Below the pieces are notes generated by a model. The model saw only the letters and a list, made by a program, of their open reading frames with translations. It was not told where the DNA came from and did not search any database. 28,580 nt of DNA from Brachionus plicatilis. Its lineage: Eukaryota; Rotifera; Eurotatoria; Ploima; Brachionidae. The DNA is taken from the NCBI GenBank assembly GCA_010279815.1, contig QEOQ01000651.1, forward strand, positions 266,664-295,243, in the 5' to 3' direction. The translations under genes were made by a program, and so were the position numbers. Numbering within the stretch: position 1 is the first letter of the stretch; each line of letters starts with the position of its first letter. Shown here in pieces: positions 1-11,452 of the stretch.

Positions 1-3000
1 GATTTTACTAGATAATTTTTGAAGATTCTTTAACAAAATTTGAATGGTTTCAAATAATCTTAACAAATTTAGCATTCGTGTGATAAATTTCTAAAATAAC
101 ATAAGAATCCTTGATTCTGTACTGTTCTGATTTCGTTAGAAACCAGTCGTTTGACACGTTTTGATGATTCTAGAAATCATTTCCTGATTCTTAGCAAAAA
201 TATAGTTTTGTCATAATCCTATTTATATTATTTGTGATGAAGGCCAAAGATATATTCTAATCAGCCATACAGTAAATCCCAAATTTTTCTTAAAAGCTAG
301 CAAATAAATTTAAAGGAAATATCTAGAGAATTAAAAGCTATAAAATAATAAAATTTTTGTAAATACCCTGAAACATTTCTAGCACTTAAAGGTATACAAA
401 TATTTTGAAAAATATTCAACTTTTAATAAAAAAATAAAATATTATTTTAATTATTCCAAGTAAGCTTAGAATCATTAACAAAGTTCAACTGTAATATATT
501 AGTGAATCAAAATGAAATTAACTTATTTTGAATATCATTCATTTTTATCATTTCTCTTTCATATCATTTGAGTTTTTCTAAATTCAAATTGATTTTTTAA
601 ATTAAGTTATACTCTTAATGGAAAAAACAAACATAGGTTAAGGGTGCGATTAATCTAGAAGTGTTTCGCATGAACAAGTTAGACTGGTCGATGCTTTAGT
701 GTAACTTAAATGACAATTTTAAATAATCAAATCAATAAAAATTTTTTTTAAATAATTTGAAGAATCAAATGAAAAGTGTTTCTCTTTAAATTCCATCATC
801 CTATGAAAAAGCAATTATTTTTTTAAATTATTTAAAGAAATAAATGAAAAGAAATTTTAAATTAAACGATTTGAATGAATACCTGTTAATTTATTTATTT
901 CAAATTAAATGTTTAAGAATTACTCTGTAACTTGTAAAATATATCATGTATATTAAATTATGTTTTACTTATTGACAAGATATAGATAATTGACTTAAAA
1001 AATAAATTTATTTTAAAGATAATTTATCGGATAAGTTCCTCAGGTCAGCATGTTAGGAATATTTTACCACAAAAAAGATTTAATATGCATTTGGTAATAC
1101 CTTTGAATAATTTAAAGCATTGATAAGATCATTTTCAAATGATAAAATAGGCTATTATAATTGAGTGTTTTTGTGCAAAAATAGGGTACAAAGTAATGAA
1201 AAAAATCGCAAAATCTTAGAAAAAATCAATCCACAGAATGAATTTTATTACGTTATTCCAGTTTTTATTAAAAAGTTTCTTAAAACTAGCAAAAATTTAT
1301 TAAAAAATTTTCTAATGCAATATTAAATAATAATCAAGGCCGATTTTATTTTCAAATTTTTTCTAAAACCTTATGATAATACTATTTTAAAAGATGATTG
1401 TTTTAACTTATTGTCAGAAAAATTTTCTAAAAATTCCATCAAATTTCTCTCTTCTAAATCATTGAGTAACAACAAAAATGCTTATCTAATTTTAGATAAG
1501 CTCCTTTAGTTAAAAAAATAATTACTTGTTTAAAATATTCTTAACCTTAACGTCGGAAGTAATCAATTTCACAGTTTGGTTAATTAATTTAAACAAGAAT
1601 TGAAGATTTTGTTTGTGTGATGTAAATTTGGTTTGATATTTTTATAAATACTGAAAATTTTTATAATTAATAAATACTGAAAATTCGATTAAATTATTTT
1701 AAAATTTAAAAATAAAATTAGCTTAATATTTATTCCAGTTATGATTTTTATACTTAAATTAAATGCAAATTAAAAATTCGCCGTAAACACAAACAACTGA
1801 TGTAAAAATATAACGAGTATTTTTTTATTCTTAAGTGATACTTAAATACTGATAATCTAACTAATTGATACTTGATTATAGCGCACATTTTAAGACAATT
1901 GCATAAGTTGTCACATTAACTTGCAATATAATGATTACATAAACAAAGTTTAATATTTCATTTGAATCTACAGCATCTATCACAAAACAGAAAATAGACT
2001 AGTTCTTATAAAAACTAAAAGTGGGAACAAATTTTTTTTTAGTAACAAAAAATAAATATAAAAGCAAAAATTCTAGTCATAAAAATATATATTTTTAAAT
2101 ATCAAATAACTTGAACTTATTTAATTAATCAAGCGTCTCTTTTAAATTTTTTAATGAAATATTGATTTATATAGAAGGTGATTCTATTATTTAGGAAAAA
2201 AAGGAATATCATTAAATTGAAATTGAAAAATTAAAAAAATAAAAAATCATAATTTTAAGATGACAATCTTAGATCAATATAAATTAATTTGAATTTTATC
2301 ATTAAATTATCATAGATTTTTTCAATATAAATCTTTAAATTATTATTCATTCCTAATAAAATATTACTTTATATCTCAATACCTGAAAATAGTGAAAGCT
2401 GTAGCGTTTGGTCATTTTGAAAGAGAATATTCAATTTTAAAAAGTAATATTTACCGAAGAAATAAACTATTTTTAGTGCAGAGAAGTTTAATCTAACAAT
2501 GATATGCAAAATTTGAATTAAAAATTTCAGAAAATATCTATATTTTTACCAAAATTTTCTTAATTTAAATTTTTTTTCGAATATGAAATAATTTTAAGTT
2601 TGATAAAATAATTGTACTAATCAATAAGAATATCTAAATTGCATAAGATAAACTAAACTAAATACTTAAATAGAAAATTGAATCGTTAATTAAAAAACAA
2701 ATTTATCTAAAAAAATATGTGATTTTTTAATCAGATAAAATAAAAATTTTCTCATGACTCAATTCAAATAGAATTTTATTGATTTGTTTTAATATTTTTT
2801 TGCTTATCAGTCTTAAATAATCTAGTTTATTGGATTTTCTATATAACTGGTAAAAAATAAATCATTTAATGGATCAATCTGGTTTAAAAAAATTCACATT
2901 AATAATTTCTAAGCTAAAATTGATAGTCAATTCTCCTGTCAATTATGATTTAAATGGTATCAAAACGAAATCAAAACATTTTTCAATAAAAAAATAAGAC

Positions 3001-3553
3001 TTTAACCTGAAATCTCGTTCAAAATGAATAATATTTTGACAATTGCTCTAATGTTTTTTTGAAAATAAATAATGGATGCTCTTTATTTATTTTAATTGAA
3101 ATGATTAAATAATTGATGATCTATTTGAAAAAATTACTCAGTAGAAAGATTAGGAATGGTGTAATTATCTAAAAAAATTTTAATCGAAATTTAGCTTCCA
3201 AAATTATCAAGCATAAAAAGATATCAGAAAATATGATTATTATTTCGAAATGTTTATTTTTACGAAGAAAAGTTACCTTTCAATTGAAATTTAATTTTTG
3301 AAAGCAAAAAATATCAAAAAAACATTTTAAAAGGAAAAATAATAAATTGAGTTAGCTTAATGTGTTTTTTTTTAAATGTTTAAAAGGAAATTGTCGTTTT
3401 TACGTGATGATATTTTTTCTTTAAAAAATAATATTTAAAATAAAGAAAAAATTTTCAGATTCAAAAATTCGTGATAAATTTGAGTTTAATCTAAAAAAAC
3501 TGAAGCTTCCCAATTATATCTGATTTAGCCTATTTCTTAATAGATTTTAAATA

Positions 3554-3634
3554 ATGCTACGCATTCCAAATAACTACTCTGCTGGTACTGAAGTATCAGG
3601 AATAAAAGATCAATTTAGACATAAAATAAAATAA
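3554..3634 (+). other. 26-codon coding-looking frame
   Basis: This short ATG-to-TAA frame has a mixed amino-acid composition (RIPNNYSAGTEVSGIKDQF) unlike the Phe/Lys-rich noise around it. A possible 3' splice site (ttcttaatag) lies just upstream. It may be a fossil exon or chance. I do not recognise it and no partner exon is visible. Confidence 0.12.
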
Positions 3635-4126
3635 TTAAACCCTTTTTTTTAATAAGGCGACCCTTAATCATTAACTTTTTTTAATATCTATGCCTTAAAT
3701 AGCTAATTTATACACACTTTAATTCTCAATGTCAAAATATATGATTGACTATGTCAACAAATTAAGCATTTTTCATAAAGAAAATTTATTTATATTTTAA
3801 GGTAAACGTTTTGATCGAAAACATTTAAATTTTCTATCGGTTAAAAATATTATAGAAACAAAATCATTAATTTATTTTATTTCTTAATAGTTTGAAAAAA
3901 GTATGAAAAAAGAACAATTGATGGTCAGCGTTAATAAGTACTATTAATCAGAATTTAGAGACTTTTTCAAAAACAAACTATCATCAACTTGTTCTATATT
4001 AAAAATTAACATCATTGTATTTTGTCATCATATTTTCATCAAATATTCATCAATAAATTGAATCAACTTTAATGTAAATAAGATGCCATACAAAGTTACT
4101 TAAAATTTGGCAAATAAAAGTTTCAA

Positions 4127-4815
4127 ATCAAATTTTAAGATCAAAACGATCATTAAAAATTTTAAAACCCTTTTTGTTTGAATTACAAAATGTATCCAAT
4201 GTTGAAATAACATTAAAAAAGTGTGATGTTTCAAATTTTTTTTTTCAGTTTCAGTAACAAAAAAAATAATTCAAACTTAAGATTGCAATGTAATATTTTT
4301 TTATCTATTTTAAAAAAGATAAGCCTTCTTCAGAATTTAGAAAGATCGAAAGACACAATTTTAATTGAGAAAAGACTTCATCCTGAAGATAATTTTTTAG
4401 CTTTAATATAATATTGAATTAAAAAAATTTTTTTTGTAACTAACTTTAATTTATTATGCTTTTCTTTCAAAAATAATTAATTTTGTCAAAAAAAATTGAT
4501 GGTGAAATTTGTAGTATGAACTGTTGCAAAATGTTTTATATTAAATTGAACACTAATTTTATTTCAATTATTAACATTTTTTTTAGAATAAAATTTAGTA
4601 TCATTAAAAGTTATTTGTAAAGCGTAAACAAAAGGAAGAATATTAAGTTTTTAACTTTGTTTTTAACTTTTACTTTTAAAATTATCATTTTATTTTTAAT
4701 ATAAAATTTTGACATAGAATGTCTAATTATGTTAAGTATTAAATTTTAAAAAACTACCAAAATCATTAGATTAAATTTTTAAATTTAAATCATCGTTTTG
4801 ATCTTAAAATTTGAT
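4127..4815. repeat. Inverted repeat, 24-bp perfect arms
   Basis: Positions 4127-4150 and 4792-4815 are exact reverse complements (ATCAAATTTTAAGATCAAAA plus four more bases). They are separated by about 640 bp of AT-rich DNA. Similarity fades quickly outside the arms. This could be the worn ends of an old MITE, but no target duplication is visible. Confidence 0.4.
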
Positions 4816-5297
4816 CTGAAATTTCAATTTTCCATAAAAAGATCATAAATAATAACTTACTGATAAATGCTGAAAATTCAATTTTGTCAAAAAAACGAAT
4901 TCAAACTTTTATTTAGAAAAATGAAAAATAGTGATTTATTCTTTTGTTATCTACTTTTCTGATTTCATTAGTTTAAATATAGAACTAAAAGCTTTTTTTG
5001 TATTTTTCCTAACAAACTGTATTTATTTTCAATTTTCAAATGAATGATAAATTCCCAATACTCAAAAGAAAAAATGATTAAAATAAAAATTTTTCAATAA
5101 AAGCCCAAGAATTTTAATAATAGTAATAATAAAATTAATATTTTTTCATAAAAATCACACCAGATTCTGCCATTTTAAAAATATAAGTAAAAAGGCAATC
5201 ACAAATTGTTTTGTAATGTTCGTTCTTTTACTTAAAGGAATGTACCGTAAACCCTTGCAAAACCATGCGAGGAATAAATTTAGAATCTTAGGTTTTA

Positions 5298-5357
5298 GTG
5301 CACGCATAAGTGACCATCGACCACATGTTAAAATCGACCCCCTTGTGATGCGTGCAC
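5298..5357. repeat. Hairpin in a GC-rich island
   Basis: GTGCACGCAT (5298-5307) and ATGCGTGCAC (5348-5357) are perfect inverted copies around a 40-nt loop. The loop contains two ATCGACC words. The surrounding 5230-5400 is much richer in G and C than anything else in the first 6.8 kb. A 139-codon frame on the - strand (5155-5574) overlaps it, but it is a string of Phe, Leu and Ile residues at both ends and is probably not a gene. The patch may be a fragment of a dispersed repeat or a structured RNA. Confidence 0.45.
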
Positions 5358-6845
5358 AAAAACGCGGCGTCAAAACCTGCAATAACACCGAGTAAAAAAA
5401 CAGAAATTCTAACATGACCCGTATAAAAAAGTGAAAATAGAAAAATAAATATGATGCATAAAAAATTCTAGTTTTTGAGTTAAAGTACGGGGCTAAAAAT
5501 TGAACAATAAAAAAAATTATAAAATGATTAAGAATAGTTTTTTTATTAAAAAAAAATTCAATGCTAGATAACATTGTACACTATTAATGAGTTCATTTTT
5601 AATTAAAATTTTTTAAAAATAAAAATCGATTTAAGATAAAAACAAATAAAAATAATAAAAAACTTCAAAAATCAGGCAACTTAAAATTTTAATATAATAA
5701 ATATTTTCTAATCAAAATAAATAAATTTTAAAATATTTGGACAATAAAAATTTAGATAATTATTAATTTAAGATAATACATAACTATGAAATATATTATG
5801 AAAAATATATTGGCTGTTAAAAAAAATACATAGTGAAAAATTAAATTGCATTATTTTCAATATTTTTTTTTTAAAGTTTATTTAATATTTAATTATGAAC
5901 ATTTTTTTATTGTAAATTTTAACATTTTTGGATTTTACTCATTTTGCAAACAATTATATTCTTGCATTAAAATTTGAATAAAATAACTTAAATAAAATTT
6001 TTTCTCTTAAAACTCATAATTTTCTAAACTTTAAAAATTAAACAACATAAATGATTTAAAAGCTTTTATTTTAATACAGTTCTATTGAATAGCACCTTTT
6101 TTCGTTCAGTCAGAGAGAATAGATAAAAAATTTTCATTTTAAAATTTAATAAAGATTTAATCTTTATTTGTGAGATTTTTTTATGATTTTTAAAATATAA
6201 TTAAATTATTTTATTGAGTCGAAATATGAGATATTCATGACTTTTTTTTGAATTGAAATCTTGTTTTGTTGATTAATATTAATTGATTTGATTTGATTTT
6301 TTCAGCTTTTATTAACAATACAATAAACTATGCTTGAAAATTTAAAGATCCTATTAATCATCCTTATTAATCATTATTTTTTTTTTAAATAAAATATTTA
6401 AAAATTTAAAATAAAAGTCCGATTAATAGTTCAATTAAAAAATTTTAAGCAGTTTTTAAAAAAAATAATACTTTTTTTTTAATTGAATTAAAAATAAATT
6501 TGTCTTAGTGTCTTTTTTGATCAAATATCTTAATTTAAATTCTTAATTATGATTATTATCTTAATCAAAAATGAGATGAGATGATTTTTTTTAATTTTAG
6601 AATCTCTGAATCAAACTTGTTATGTTAAACAAAAAGTTTGAATAAATAAACATCAGAAATGTTAAATTTTTCACCATTATTAATCAAAGTGGACTCCAAT
6701 CTTTCTTTCAAATTTAAAAGTTTAGAAAAATCTCGAAAAAAATAATTTTAATGAAGACGCTTAAAAATAAAAAGCTTAAACTTTAAAATAAAAATTATGA
6801 AACTTATTTCTTAGTTTTCAAAAGGTTATTTTTTAGCAAAAAAAC

Positions 6846-8230
6846 ATGTCTTTAAAATTTGACTCTGAGTCCAAGGCTTACACGATTAAAAAACGGAAAC
6901 CTGACGGAGGCTATGGATGGATCATTCTACTATCTATTTCAGTAAATTTAAATAAAAATAACAAGATACTATGGAAATTTAAATTTTGCTAGTTAAATAA
7001 TTTTATACTAGTCGGATGTATGTATTCACTGGGTATTTTACTAAAAGATGTAAAAAATCATTTTGAAATATCCCAGAAAAAAGCAAACTTATTGCCAAGT
7101 TTCAACATTGGCTTCATGTTTCTCAGTGGTCCTTTAACATCAGCTTTAGCGGCTCAATTTGGTTGTCGCAAAGTCATCATGCTTTCTGGACTTGTCCACA
7201 GCACAATGTATATTATCTCTCCTCTGATGCCAAACTTTAATCTGATGCTTATTTCATTTGGACTGGTAGGAGGTATTTCATATGGATGCACCCTTTTAAC
7301 TGGCTTTATCATACTGGTTGAGTACTTTGACACAAAACTGGGAATCGCAAACGGCTTAGCTGTGGCATCAAGTGGTCTTGGTTCGTTTGCATTTGCTCCG
7401 TTGACAGGATTTTTGATTAGCAACTTTGGATGGCAAATTTCAATGTATACTTTGGGAGCAATGACATTTTTGTGTGTTTTTTTTGGAGCTTTTTTGAAAC
7501 CATTGAAAATTGATCAGCCAAAAACAATAGAAATGGAAAATTTTCAAGATGGAAAAATTGTTACTAGAGAACGATCAGGAATTATTAATCTTTTCAAAGA
7601 AATTGTCAATTTTTCACTGCTGATAGAAAATAAGTCTTATGCTTGCATAGCAGCGTGTAACTTTTTTACATTTTTTGCCTATTTCATACCATTTATTTAT
7701 ATCCCTATACGAGCAAATGACCTCGGGATCGAGAACTACTCTTGGATAATCGGTGTTATTGGAATGGCCAATATACCAATTAGAGTTTTGTTTGGATTTT
7801 TGTGTGACAGAAAATTCTTGCGAGCAATTCACATGAACAGTTTTTGTTTACTTGTTGCCACAATCTTGTTATTTGGATACTATTATTTGAATGATTTCAA
7901 GCTTCAAATAATTTTTGGACTTTTTTTCGCTCTTCCGATGGCGGGTATTAATTGCTTGCCAACCAAGTACTTAGTTGATCTGGTAGGCTCAGAAAAATTT
8001 AGAAATGCCAATGGAATTACAAATTTGTTTCGTGGATTAGGAGCTACTATTGGACCTTTTATAGCTGGTAATTTTGCCTAAAATTTATTTTGATATAAAA
8101 TTAAATTCTTAAAAAAGGTGCATTATGCGAAAATTTAGGTAGCAATTTTTATGCATTTGTTTTTTCTGGTATTTCCTTTTTGGTCGCCTTTATTTTCAGT
8201 GTTATTTCCAGTTCAATAAAAAAATGTTAA
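6846..8230 (+). CDS. Monocarboxylate transporter-like protein (SLC16, MFS), three exons
   Basis: Exons 6846-6941, 6993-8067 and 8118-8230, joined by introns of 51 and 50 nt (GT...AG), give 427 residues in one frame. The N-terminus carries the SLC16 signature DGGYGW (residues 20-25) before TM1. The second family signature, YFDTKLGIANGLAVASSG, starts near residue 143, and an FGCR loop typical of the major facilitator fold lies near residue 88. About twelve membrane segments are visible, with a charged central loop around residues 195-230. The family moves lactate, pyruvate, ketone bodies, thyroid hormone or related solutes with protons across the plasma membrane; the substrate here cannot be told. 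The third exon supplies the last helix and the stop. A TTTTTTAG site directly before the first ATG could be a 5' UTR or trans-splice acceptor, and AATAAA follows at 8252. The gene looks intact. Confidence 0.9.
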
Positions 8231-8738
8231 AGTTTTTATTTTTAATTTACTAATAAAACATTAAAAATAAATAAAATTAAAACTTTTTTATAAGGCTAAT
8301 TTACGAAAAATTTGTTGCTAAATTTTGATAATTTTGAAATTGCCGAATGATTTTCAATTAAAATTTTCGTTTTTTGTAGATTAAAGGAAAATTTTAAATA
8401 TTTTTTCAATTTGTTGTAAATGAAAAATTAATAGAGATTATTATTCTGAAAAAAAATCATGTATTTTTTTAATTATTTTTCTATATTTAATCCCTTAAAA
8501 AATTTTTTGAAAATAGCTCTTAGAAATAATTATTCAATGAAAATTATTCTATGAAAAAAAAAATCTTTGAATTGAACGTTCATCATAAAATCCATAACTT
8601 ATGGAGTTTACCAGCTTAAACAATGTGTTCCTTATACCATCTCACAAATGGAAAAAATGCAGAATATTTGTGATAATTTTATGGCGAAAAAGATCCGAGT
8701 CAAAATAAAGTCAAGATTTTCTTGTTAAGTAATTCATT
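8231..8738. other. MCT 3' UTR and degenerate transposon sequence
   Basis: AATAAA at 8252-8257 is the likely poly(A) signal of the transporter gene. From about 8590 the sequence becomes less AT-rich and reads like decayed coding DNA (IHNLWSLPA in one frame). It leads into the SWIM fragment on the same strand and is probably part of the same dead element. Nothing else is recognised. Confidence 0.4.
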
Positions 8739-9459
8739 ATACTTGCATGAAATAATCAACAACTGCAACAATCGATCCAATTCAAGAATGGTACTGCGAC
8801 TGCAAAGCTGGTGCTAGAGTATTCGGGGTATGTCCTTATGTTACAAGTGACATCTGATATTTAGGTAAAGGCTAAATTAATAGAGCAAAAATAGTTTCAA
8901 AAAAAAGCGAAAAATTTGTATTATTTTCGTCCGGATTGTTATAAGTAAGATCTAATGAGAATGATTTATCATTAATCCAGAATGAAAATGAAGAAGCAAT
9001 TTCTGATACTAACAAAAGAGCAAAAGATTAAACTAAAAAAAATTTATCGATGGACCTTTGGCTTAAAGGGTCTTTAATTTAATTCTGTAAGGTGGAAATT
9101 TTGGTTTGTAAAGGGGTAATCGATCATTTAGTGTTATTATAGTTATTTATCTGCCATTTTTGGATTTCTTACTCGATTCTGAAGATTTTGATATATAAAC
9201 AGCCCAATTAGCTTTAAAAATAACCAGAGTTGTTTAAAAGTCACAAGTCTCAAGTCAAGTCCAAGTCCGAGCAAAGACTTTAAATTTTTCGCTTTTTTTT
9301 AAACTATTTTTGCTCAATTAATTTGGCCTTTAACTAAATATCAGATGTCACTTGTTACATAAGGACATACCCCGAATACTCTAGCACCAGCTTTGCAGTC
9401 GCAGTAATATTCTTGAATTGGATCGATTGTTGCAGTTGTTGATTATTTCATACGAGTAC
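8739..9459. repeat. Inverted duplication of the SWIM fragment
   Basis: The left arm (about 8739-8917) and right arm (about 9281-9459) are near-identical reverse complements of roughly 179 bp, around a spacer of about 363 bp. Both arms carry the same inactivating changes (CPY instead of CPH, and the premature TGA). The inversion therefore copied an already dead sequence. Confidence 0.8.
8741..8917 (+). pseudogene. SWIM-type zinc-finger fragment, transposon-derived
   Basis: One frame reads EWYCDCKAGARVFGVCPYV, matching the SWIM pattern C-x-C-x(n)-C-x-H found in MULE-like and other transposase-associated proteins. The final His is replaced by Tyr, and a TGA follows where the family usually has Trp. 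The frame is closed on both sides, so this is a dead fragment. The same sequence recurs inverted at 9281-9459. Confidence 0.6.
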
Positions 9460-9489
9460 AATTTTTTTTGGGACTCTTAAACAACTCTG
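9225..9489. mobile_element. Small hAT-type element with 8-bp TSD
   Basis: The left end is CAGAGTTGTTTAAAAGTC and the right end GACTCTTAAACAACTCTG, imperfect inverted repeats of the CAGNG type typical of hAT transposons. AAAATAAC flanks both ends exactly (9217-9224 and 9490-9497), an 8-bp target duplication as hAT transposases make. The 265-bp element has no transposase. Its interior contains the right arm of the SWIM inverted duplication, so it appears to have captured foreign sequence. Related ends occur at 12724-12742, 27434 and 28499. Confidence 0.75.
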
Positions 9490-9545
9490 AAAATAACCGA
9501 GATACGGTTTTCTAACATAAATCAGTAATTAAAAAAAATGTAACT

Positions 9546-9695
9546 ATGGACAGCGGTGACTATGGAACGGAAGATCAGATTATTAAAATTCTAACATATT
9601 ATGATGCAGCTCATCTGATTTATAAGTTTAATATCTCTGCTTTTAATCAAGATTGCCCCATTTACTTTAGAACTTTGATTTTATGTTGTTTTTAG
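9546..9695 (+). other. 49-codon coding-looking frame
   Basis: This ATG-to-TAG frame begins MDSGDYGTEDQIIKILTYYD and has a varied composition, unlike random AT-rich DNA. It lies just outside the hAT element. It may be an exon or a transposon remnant. I do not recognise it. Confidence 0.2.
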
Positions 9696-9878
9696 ATTTT
9701 TTGTTTAATAATGTAAATTTAATTTTTTTTTTAAAAATACTTTATTTAATATTTAAAAATGGCTTTAAGTAATAAAACTCATTTCGCCATTGGTATTTAA
9801 AATTTTTAAAAAGTATCCATAAAAAAGTTGTATTAAATTAATTAAGTTAATTAGAATTTGAAAAAGAAATTGGAAATG

Positions 9879-11190
9879 TTACAGAAAAACAGTTGTCCAT
9901 TGAAATAGCTCATTTGAGACTATATGAAGGAGGGTTTTAGATTCAGAACTTCTTGAGTTTTCAACAAAAAGATCAATATATTCCTGTATGAGTGAAGTAA
10001 TTAGTGTGTTTTTACATATTAAACTTTTTTTATGTACTTTTCGAGCAGAATTCTGAATCTAGACTCAATTCTATCAAGCTTTTGGTCCTAGAGAAGACCA
10101 GAAAGTTGAATAGAAGGTGTGTTGGCTTAAAACATGTATTTTGAATTCCTTGCAGTTTTTGAATGTTTGTCTGGGAGACACGGGATAGGATGAAAAAACT
10201 ATAGTCTATAATGGAACCTATAAGTGCATTATAGACTCCAATTAAGGTTTTTTTAATTAACTTCCACAATCTGTGTGACAAAATTTTAATTAAATTTACG
10301 CGATCATGACATCTAGAACGAATGAATTCAACCTGGGAGTTGAAACAAAGACTTTGGCCAAATTTTATTCCAAGGAAGACTGGAGAGTCAGTGTAGGGTA
10401 TTTGCTTTCCAAAAAGTTTTAGACTTAGCTTATTGTTTTTTGAAGGATTTCCAGAATAAAAAATGTAGCTTCATTTTTCTGGAGACATCTTTAGCCTCCA
10501 TTTTTGTAGCCACGGCTACAATTTTTTAAGATAGTAATTTAAAATGTTAGCAAAGTAACCATATTTTTTAAATATAAAAAAGGTCATCAGGTCATCGGCA
10601 AATAATAAGGAATATGACTGTTATTTTGGTCCTGCTGGGGGATATCATTAATAAAAATAGTAAAGTGTAGAGGACTAATGACTGCACCCTGGGGAACTCC
10701 AGTATCTATGGACCCTGAATCCGAAACAAAGTTATTTATTTTCACAAAAAAAATTCGATTTTTTAAAAAGTTAACAACCTCCTCCAGAATGTAGAGAGGG
10801 ACCCCAATTTTGGTTAGTTTGTAGATTAAACCACTGTGTCATACCTTGTCAAAAGCCTGAGAGATGTCGAAAAAGAAAGAACATACTTTTTTCTTTCTTA
10901 CTAAAGACTCTTTTCTTCAAGGAAATTGTAAAGCCTATTTGTAATAATTCTTTCAAGAAGTTTTCTAAGATAGCTAGTGACACTAATTGGCCGGTATTTA
11001 GACGGGTCAGAACTGAATTTATTTTTGGGGATCATTGTTATTTTAGAGATTATCCAAGCTTCTGGGATTTCGGATGCAGCTAGACAGAGGTTGAAAAAAC
11101 TTGCTAGACCCAGTATGAATGAGTCAAGGAGATTTTTCAACATACGGTTACTTATGTTGCCAGGTGTTGACACAGGCATTCTTTTTAAGT
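9879..11190 (-). pseudogene. LINE (non-LTR retrotransposon) reverse transcriptase remnant
   Basis: Read on the - strand, the segments run in RT order. First comes the N-terminal RT block with IPKNKFSSDPSKYRPISVTS (about 11179-10901), then AFDKV, then GVPQGAVISPLHF, then the catalytic FADD at 10591-10602, and finally the thumb and connection region to a stop at 9879. The motif set fits the Jockey/CR1/L2 group of LINEs. Several frameshifts and an in-frame TGA straight after AFDKV kill it. The endonuclease and ORF1 are absent, consistent with 5' truncation on insertion. The FADD itself is intact, but in a different frame from the upstream motifs. Confidence 0.85.
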
Positions 11191-11388
11191 AGATTTTTTC
11201 TTTCGTTTTTATTTTATTTTGTATTTTTTATCCATTAAAAGTTAAGACCTTAATTTCCAATTAACAATGATATCAACTCACTATGATTTTATTGTTTGTT
11301 TTTGTATTATTTGATCAATGTTTAATTTATAATGATAAGTAGAATATTTAATTAAAATATTAAAAGTAAAATCTATTAATTTTTAATG

Positions 11389-11394
11389 TTTATT
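11389..11394 (-). terminator. Poly(A) signal AATAAA
   Basis: AATAAA on the - strand lies about 60 nt after the stop codon of the split gene ending at 11453. It is the plausible 3' end signal of that transcript. Confidence 0.4.
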
Positions 11395-11452
11395 CTAATA
11401 AGAATATAAAAATATTTAAAAAAAAAATTTTAATTTTTCACTAAAGCTTCTG

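Larger units (their letters stand above)
1..6845. other. AT-rich gene-free region
   Basis: I see no convincing coding exon, RNA gene or intact transposon here. The sequence is dominated by runs of A and T, and the only reading frames are short and rich in Phe, Lys, Asn and Ile, as expected from composition. Exceptions described separately are a small coding-looking frame at 3554, an inverted repeat at 4127/4792 and a GC-richer patch at about 5230-5400. A mildly GC-richer patch at 640-710 was also noticed but has no recognisable identity. Confidence 0.6.

Noticed and set aside
4223..4411. 62-codon frame on the + strand
   Set aside because: Low-complexity, compositionally the same as surrounding non-coding DNA, no recognisable motif.
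5155..5574. 139-codon frame on the - strand
   Set aside because: Its ends are AT-driven Phe/Leu/Ile/Lys runs and only the middle (GC-rich island) has varied composition; no domain or splice support.
7154..7832. Two - strand frames inside the transporter gene
   Set aside because: They are antisense shadows of a clear + strand SLC16 exon.
10977..11192. 71-codon + strand frame
   Set aside because: Antisense shadow of the LINE reverse transcriptase block.
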